DNA of 64,000 nucleotides. Source: Elmis aenea (Eukaryota > Arthropoda > Insecta > Coleoptera > Elmidae). The DNA is taken from positions 46,568,970 to 46,632,969 of the forward strand of contig OX393579.1 in the NCBI GenBank assembly GCA_947652605.1. Reading direction: 5' to 3'. How positions within the stretch are numbered: the stretch's first letter is position 1; each line of letters starts with the position of its first letter. Positions 57,400 to 64,000 of the stretch are shown piece by piece. A program made the translations under genes and the position numbers. The notes beneath the pieces were generated by a model. That model saw only the letters and a program-made list of their open reading frames with translations, was not told where the DNA came from and made no database searches.

Positions 57400-58465
57400 C
57401 AATCCAGAGGTAATTTTTCTGGTGTAAAGATGAAATTACACGTGATAAAATTACTCAGCAAAAATTACACAAGGAAGAAATTACAGAGGGAAAAAATTAT
57501 ACACGGAGAATAAATTTCACAACGAAAAATTTACACACATTCGAAATTTCACACTGATGTATTTTCCAATTTTGAGTTTTGAAATTTTAGGCGTAAATTT
57601 GATGCTACCATTATTTGTATCACTTACAAAATGATAAATATTTTACCAACTTCCACTTATGCTTTACCTTTCAAAATTTCATAATACTCATCTTTGATTC
57701 GATTGAAATCTATTGGAATTTAGTTGTCACATCAAATTCTTTGAAATTCTTAAGGGGATTAAAGAGATTAGTGAGACAGCTATGGAATTATCGAAAGTCA
57801 TGAATATAACATGTTTGTTTCAACAAGCGATTTAAAACCAATTCATGTATAAGTACATTAACTGGTTTATTCGCATGCGTGAACTATGTACTAATAAATG
57901 TATTGCCCCGTAGGTATTAGCCGTTGTTGGAACGAATTTACGACTGGCCTAACTGTAAATGACATTTGCGTCTTTTGGGTTCATAGAATGAGCGCATCGC
58001 AAGGTGAACACCTTAAGAATCCAGTACTAAATGGATTGGGAGGGCGATGCATAGCTACCACAGCCCACGTTAGATATGAACAGCGCATGCGTATAAAAAT
58101 CCCAGAAACAGTTCGTCCCTTCGTTCATGGATTGTTTTGATTGTCCGCAAGCCAGCACATGCATTGATTTGAGAATTAATGGAACGAATGACTGACCGTC
58201 CGGTGAACGGTCAGAGACTGTGATGGAACGCAATATTGAAACTGCGCAGAATCCTGACAGTACCTCGCATGGTCCGTGGACTTTTTGGAACAAACCTTAT
58301 ATATAGGTTACTGGCCGGTTTTTGAATATTTTCAGGAATTATTTCATAACTTGTGTTAAAATGTGTAATTAACTCAGTTAAAATTTATTCCGTGTGTAAC
58401 ATTTTTCCTGTGTAATTTCTTTCCTGTGTTAATTTCATTCTTGTGTAATATTTGCGGTGTAATGT
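57400..58465. mobile_element. element with opposed arrays of AATTACACA-type subrepeats
   Basis: The left 170 bp contains about eight units of the form GAAATTACAC(A) spaced 16-20 bp apart. The right 130 bp contains about six units of the complement GTGTAATTTC. The GC-richer centre (57890-58310) has a perfect hairpin CTGACCGT..ACGGTCAG and a TATAAAAA near 58090, but no recognised protein. The layout is like foldback transposons with modular inverted ends. Confidence 0.55.
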
Positions 58466-59607
58466 AACCAATTTTTTTTTATAGAAATGAGTAAAATTGA
58501 CTTAATAAGAATCAAATTGTCTGTTCCAAAAATGTTAAAATCTGACACACAATCTAAGGCAAACAATATTTAATTGTTGTTTACCTCATCTCTCAATCTT
58601 TTGTTATAATTTTAAAACAAAATTATTAACAGGACTGTACAATGTTTTTGTACGATTTGAAACTATGCCACGGAAGTTTTTAAGCATTTTTGCGGTTTCA
58701 TAATACTCTTATTATTTTACTTAGAAACGAATTTATCCAATGAAATTCTTTAAGATCTGGTGAAAACCATTGACTACGATATTAGTCTTCATTAATAAGC
58801 AAGTCATGGCAGGATAAAACAGGATTCAGCGCAATTTAATATTTAATCTAAAAATATTATTATTTTGTTAATTAAATGGGTCAGTACTTGTGCCAGTTTT
58901 TGAATCTACGCACAGAACGTGCAAGAATATAATACAAATATTAGTAGGTGATCGAAAACCTACGCATAAATCCAAAAATACAAAGGTTTTGGTGCAAACA
59001 TTTGCAAAACAATCACAGCTTACTCAAAGAGTAAAATTAACTATACAAATTTTTAGTTTGCAATCAAAAAAATAACATGAGTATAATAATTTATCCGTTT
59101 CATGATTTACACAAAATTTATTTATTGTTTTTTTCTATTTCATCAATTCTTAGACAAATAGACAACAATTTTTTCTTGGCAGGGTGAAGCTATTAAATTC
59201 TTAAAAAATGAACTTGAGTATAAATAATCTTTTAATTAAACACAATTTTATATCCAGAATAAATCTATTTATTTAACCACACATTTACACATGCACAAAT
59301 GCACGTATCTGTTATTGTTAAAAGTTAAAAATTGTATAATACACAACCACCTCATTAACGTCAACAATAATGGTGGAATTATACAGCAAATTATAGACAA
59401 TTTGCATCAAATGGGACATAATTTTCTCACAGCGTGCGTTGAAAAGCAAATATATTGATGTATTCATACACTTTACATAATAATGCATACGACATTAATT
59501 TTCTACGGAGTATTATAGTCGAACCCCCAACCAGCATTAAATAAATCATACAACAATAAAAATATTTAAGTTGTATTAAGAATCATTTATCCTATTTAAA
59601 AGAAGAA
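58466..59607. other. non-coding stretch
   Basis: Nothing recognised. Confidence 0.4.
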
Positions 59608-59753
59608 TTGCTTCTTGAAAAAGAATTATACTGGTTTTGAGACTCACCTCTCTTCGTTAATTTTTTTTAATTGAAATAAACATTTAATGAGAAATATGCT
59701 AATGGGGACGAGAGTCTCGGACCGTCGAACTAGTATAGAGTTTCTTCAAGAAG
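59608..59753. mobile_element. short hairpin MITE, copy 3
   Basis: Arms TTGCTTCTTGAAAAAGAATT...TGAGACTC and GAGTCTC...CTTCAAGAAG. Related in layout and sequence to 12217-12332 and 15375-15495. Confidence 0.55.
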
Positions 59754-60521
59754 TTAGTTTTCCTTAAAATAATAAAAATGACTTTTTATTAAACTTACAT
59801 ATGTGTATATTTATATTCAAAATAAATCACAAATAAAACAATTATCAAATAATGTCACTGTTTTTTTTCTCTTATCTATCATGTTTAATACTGAAAGAAA
59901 ATCGGTAGGAAACGATGTAGTCACAAGGATGTAGTAGGAATTCAGTATCAAAGCATTTAAAACTAGATTTGTTTAATATATGATGTTTAATAACAACATT
60001 TTTGTATAGGTAAATAACTTTAAGTCTATAAAAATTTCTGTGCAATAAGTAAAGACGCACTGAAAACAATCGACCCAAAATCAAAACATTGACCTAATTC
60101 TCGTCGAGGTGTTTTTTAAAAATTGTTTTAACTTTTGGATCAATACAGAGTGCAAAATGTATTAAAAAACGAATTTACAAGATGGCGAAACACTATTTTT
60201 TTGGTATGTTAATTATAAATTAATACGAAAACAAATGACAGCTTGTCTAGAAAACAACAACAAAAAAGTAATATCTATCTTTTTTTTATGCTATCAATAA
60301 CGTATTGAATTCTTAATTAATCAGTTACAAATATCAATATGGGTAAGCTTAGGGATGAACCTAATAAAACAAAACTGATGCTAGTCCTAGATATATTAAC
60401 GATATTGCTGATCAAACTTCAACAGAGTGTTCTATTAACCAAGATAATGAAAAAAGTTAATACGGATATTTGTCTGGAAATGCTTCCCTAACAAATTATA
60501 CAGCGCTTTTAATATACCTAT
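59754..60521. other. non-coding stretch
   Basis: Nothing recognised. Confidence 0.4.
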
Positions 60522-61647
60522 TAGGGTTTCTCATATTAGACATTTCTGCTTGTGCCGGGATTTTGGGAAGAAATCGGTCTTTTTCCCGGGATCCCGGAAT
60601 GTAATAAATCATGTCAATATTTTTAAATAAATAACCCAACAACGGAAGAGAGCGGTTTATTACTTAAAAACAACTCCCAAGTCATATTTGCAATACATTT
60701 TGCTCCATGATTATTATAAATAATAAAGTAATATTGGTGAAAGAAACGTACATTTTAATTACCTTTTATTGCAATTTTATTTTAATAAACACAGTAACAT
60801 TATGCTTGCAATACATTTTTGTAAAATAATTTAAGACAACAAGGGTGTTAGTTTTATTCTCAACTTATTAACAGAAAGTCCTGCCACACAAATGCTTTCT
60901 CGATCTCTACTGATGTGGGATGAATTGTCTTGAGAGCAACTACCAGCAAAGGGACATCTTTTTATCAATATGATTTCATTTATAAGTCATTTTGCTTCGC
61001 ATTATCAGGGTACACAAAAATAGAACTGTAAACTTATTTTGATGATAAACTTTGTCATGGAGTCCGGGCTTCTTTACGCATACTACGAGTGTACATAATT
61101 TGTTCTTCTTAAGCAAATAAACAATGTTTAAATAAGAAACAATTTAATGTTAGTTACTTATAATAAATGTTGATAACATTAGAGAATAACAGAACAAGAA
61201 CCAATAATAGAAACAATAAAAATTAAACAACTAAACTGCTATGACCATATAGTAAGAATGAAACCTGTCAGAATCACGAGAGCAATATTGGAAATTGGAA
61301 AACCAGTCAAAAAACAAAGAGGGAGACCAAGAAGAAAATGGATACATCAAATAAGGAAAATAGGGTTAGAAAACGGAAAAACAGTAGAAGAAATGAAAAC
61401 ACCAGCAAAAGATAGAAGGGCATGGTGGAAATTGACTCAGAACACGAAACCACCCTCCGACGCCTGCCTGAAAAGGCAAAAGGGGTCGAAAAGAAAAGGA
61501 AGATAAGTTATGATAGTATTACAAAGATCTTGACACCAAATTAGCGAAAATGACAATTTTTAAATATCCCGGGATTTCCCGGGACGGTAAATATTTCCGG
61601 AAATCAAAAACAGGCTAAACTGGACGGATCCTGGGAAAGAAACCCTA
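60522..61647. mobile_element. hAT-like element (TAGGGTTTC ends) containing LINE 3' sequence
   Basis: Ends TAGGGTTTCTCATATTAG and GGGAAAGAAACCCTA. Flanks ATACCTAT and ATACCAAC share five of eight bases, consistent with a decayed 8-bp duplication. Subterminal regions carry CCCGGGAT/CCGGGATTTCCCGGG palindromes. The interior holds 61165-61506. Confidence 0.65.
61165..61506 (+). pseudogene. LINE ORF2 C-terminal fragment inside hAT-like element
   Basis: An open stretch EQEPIIETIKIKQLNCYDHI, VRMKPVRITRAIL, KKQRGRPRRKWIHQIRKIG, RRAWWKLTQNTKPPSDA. The GRPRRKW block and final W-x-L-T are the hallmark of LINE ORF2 ends. It has a stop at 61504-61506 but no RT. Confidence 0.75.
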
Positions 61648-62639
61648 ATACCAACATATGTTTATCAATAACGATTAAAATAACAAGAGAGTCGTAGTTT
61701 TCAGTTGCTATGTTTGAAAGTTGATAAAATTAGTACAAGTTTTTTATTGCCAACAGTAATTTATGCTTAGTAGTAAGTATTATTCATAATTATGAATCAT
61801 TACACCGATGCTGAAATGGCAAATACTGGTTACGTATGAACATCACATAAAAACTTATTCACTAGAATTTTTATCAAGAATTTCTCAAGAAACGGTCTTG
61901 CCTTTTTTATTTCTCGAGCAACTATCATATTTTTTGAAGAATTTAATTTAAAAAAGCAATAATGACATGTAATCGTTTTACAATAAACTTGCTAAAATTA
62001 TTTGTCAACAAAAATAAAAAAAATAAATTGTTGCAGAAAAGATTCGCCATTATTAACTACTGAAGGTGCTTCATTCTAAATTCTTATTAAAACATTTTAA
62101 AATAAAAAAGGAATATTGAATTTAGTGATGAGTCTCTGGTTGCTATAAAAGAAATACTTGAAAAGAGAGACAACGCAATTATTGTATTTCTAATGATATA
62201 TTTACATTATCCTGAATGTCTTCAAAAAGATACACATTTCATTAAAAATTTAAAACGAACGTATAAAAAGGCAAAAAATATTTTTGGTAGACTCTTTGAA
62301 GAGTTAACGGTAATGATTCTCTGAAAGAAATTGTAAAATTTTCTTTAACCCACAAATGGTCAAAATTTTGAAAAAATTAAATGTAACAAGTTAAATTTTA
62401 CTAAATGCAATATGTTAAATACTTAGTATTAACCCCATCAAAATGAGTTACTTACCTGTAAAACCAATTATGCATTGGTATAAATAAATAATCTATTAAA
62501 TACATTTTTATTCACATTCAATGACAAATAAATTAAAGAAATACAAGAATAGGTATAATATAAAATAATAATAAAAATATAAATAAGTTCAGCATATTTT
62601 ATATGTTAATTTTTTTAGTTTTTTCATTTGCAAACACAT
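61648..62639. other. non-coding stretch
   Basis: Nothing recognised. CAGGTAAGTAA at 62449-62459 (- strand) is a perfect donor-like site without a convincing exon. Confidence 0.4.
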
Positions 62640-63480
62640 CGTCATAATTTAATGTTTTTGCAATATCTTTTGCGGTTGATATTATATGTTTGTTAAACGC
62701 TCTTGTCCAACAGAAGAACGAAAGTACCATTTTACAGTTTTCAATTTGCTAAACGAACGTTCGTAGGAAGCTGTTATTACAGGAATAATTCTTATAAAAT
62801 CTTTGTAATGAGTTTGTAATTTTATTGGCAAGATTTGAAAAGCCTAAATTTTCAAAAACTATCCTGGCTTGATATTTGAAACTTGCAATTTTACATACAA
62901 TTCTATTATATTTCAATGTCAGGTCAGCTGAGCATCATTTGAGATCATATAGCAGCATAATTTTTAAAGCTTGTCGATTTAAAAAACTGCAGTCATTTGC
63001 GACCTCTTGTAAAGCAGTAAGACTATCAATGAGTTGTTTAAGTATTAGATGTAAAAGTTTACACATTTATTTTTTAGTAATGCATTTTCATTCATGGCAA
63101 ACGAATCATCAGTAGCTTTCTCACCGGGCATATTTTTTATTTTGCGCTGTCTTTTTTATGGAATGCAAGTTTCAATATTTATTTTTCGGCTAAACTTTTC
63201 GCCAAATGGTGAAGCAAATCAAAAAAATTTTTTAGTACCTACTGTTGAATTTCATTTTTTAGAACTTTTATCATTTTCGCAGCATTTTTGACAGTGTTTT
63301 TTTTTTGTAAAAGTAAATTACATCATTTTTCTTTTCTAATATTGCATTCCAAAATACAGGTAAGTAGGTAATGCAACAAACTTAAATTTTGTTAATAATT
63401 TTAGCAAAATTCGAGCATTTGTTATAGTCTACTGTAACTTGTCTTTGCCATCTAACTCGAAACGAATTGGAACTCACCAG
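62640..63480 (-). pseudogene. hAT transposase C-terminal remnant (TTF/ZMYM-like type)
   Basis: On the - strand a clear run near 62695-62850 reads LPIKLQTHYKDFIRIIPVIT, then ASYERSFSKLKTVKWYFRSS, then VGQERLTNI-stop. This is the end of hAT transposases in which SAERSFSKLK is followed by LRS.M.QERL. Upstream traces are broken by many stops. GC-rich CGCCACGGGCGC...TTTGGGGCGC at 63578-63612 may be an element end. Confidence 0.7.
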
Positions 63481-63666
63481 TGTTACCAAATGTAGCGAAA
63501 TTCCGCTGTGTTGTAGATATTGATAATAGCGGACTTTTATAGCTATTTACTTATTTTTTTTTACATTTTTTATATTTTGCGCCCCAAATCTAGTTGCGCC
63601 CGTGGCGGGCGCCTCTTTCGCCACGCCATTGTTACGGCACATACGTAGTCTAATCAAATGTATTTC

Positions 63667-63849
63667 GGAACATTATTTTGCAGGAAACATTTTAACTGAA
63701 GTTTGTTGCTTATAGGTAACATCCTTCGACAAAATTAATGACAAAATCCCTCCCCTTCGGCTCAGGATTTTGTTCATGTCATTTTGTCTCAGGATGTTAC
63801 TAAAGCAACAGACTTTTGTCAATAATTTTTCCGGCAAAATAATGTTCCC
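63667..63849. mobile_element. 183-bp foldback MITE
   Basis: Ends GGAACATTATTTTGCAGGAAA and the complement of TTTCCGGCAAAATAATGTTCC. The arms continue through GTTTGTTGCTT..TAGGTAACATCC and close around CCCTCCCCTTCGGCTCAGG. Confidence 0.8.
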
Positions 63850-64000
63850 TTATTACATTATAACTGAGAATTCACTAAACCAATATTTTTGGTTTTGTGT
63901 CATGAATAGATACCATTACCATGATCATTGAATTGTAAATATAATTATTACATTTTAATCGTTTTAATTTCACTTGAATTACGCCATGTTTCAGTGCGGT
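63850..64000. other. window end, non-coding
   Basis: Nothing recognised in the last 150 bp. Confidence 0.4.

Noticed and set aside
57898..58293. Overlapping ORFs of 80 (+) and 88 (-) codons in a GC-richer patch
   Set aside because: Neither translation shows a known domain; they overlap each other and lie inside a repeat with inverted subterminal arrays.
62452..62490. CAGGTAAGTAA on the - strand as the donor of the missing spg first exon (short ORF MHNWFY)
   Set aside because: Phase is wrong (needs 1, gives 2) and the peptide is unlike DOCK N-termini.

Overview
The window looks like nuclear DNA from an insect. It is strongly A+T-rich and intron-dominated, with dense short inverted-repeat transposons, 5'-truncated LINEs, broken mariner and hAT transposases and Penelope-like repeats. 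The one complete protein gene is an innexin, a family found in arthropods and other invertebrates. A beetle is plausible, but the sequence alone does not fix the order. There are no operons, CRISPR arrays, rRNAs or confident tRNA genes.

Two host genes are supported. (1) inx3 (innexin 3, a gap-junction channel subunit) lies on the + strand. Its coding exons are 29997-30159, 40037-40239, 40299-40523, 40597-40992 and 42843-43034. They join in frame to a 392-residue protein. A splice acceptor just before the start codon implies at least one upstream non-coding exon. (2) Two exons of a DOCK-family Rac/Rap exchange factor lie on the - strand at 55140-55417 (SH3 domain) and 43644-43792. The sequence favours the DOCK3/4 type, called sponge (spg) in flies. 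The first exon and all exons after the second were not found here. The spg transcript runs leftwards into inx3, so inx3 appears to sit, antisense, inside a large spg intron.

Layout: 1-4600 holds palindromic MITEs, a mariner relic and a reversed LINE 3' end. 5490-8060 holds a hAT-type MITE with another repeat nested in it, and a mariner-like transposase relic split by a MITE. 8060-29300 is gene-poor and holds many repeats: hammerhead-like Penelope repeats, a large foldback cluster, a paired ORF-bearing repeat, a foldback carrying a transposase tail, TTAA MITEs and an A/T-rich minisatellite. 29300-43500 is inx3, whose 9.9-kb first coding intron is packed with elements, including small ones that carry only a BED finger or a MADF-like domain. 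43640-55420 is the spg segment, with LINEs, hAT, foldbacks and a mariner split by a tRNA-like SINE in its intron. 55420-64000 is presumably upstream spg intron or flank, with more repeats and a hAT transposase relic.

The two host genes have no obvious functional link. One forms intercellular channels at the membrane; the other remodels actin and adhesion through small GTPases. Their interest here is the overlapping, opposite-strand arrangement. Most of the rest is transposon archaeology, with several insertions datable by nesting and by intact target-site duplications.
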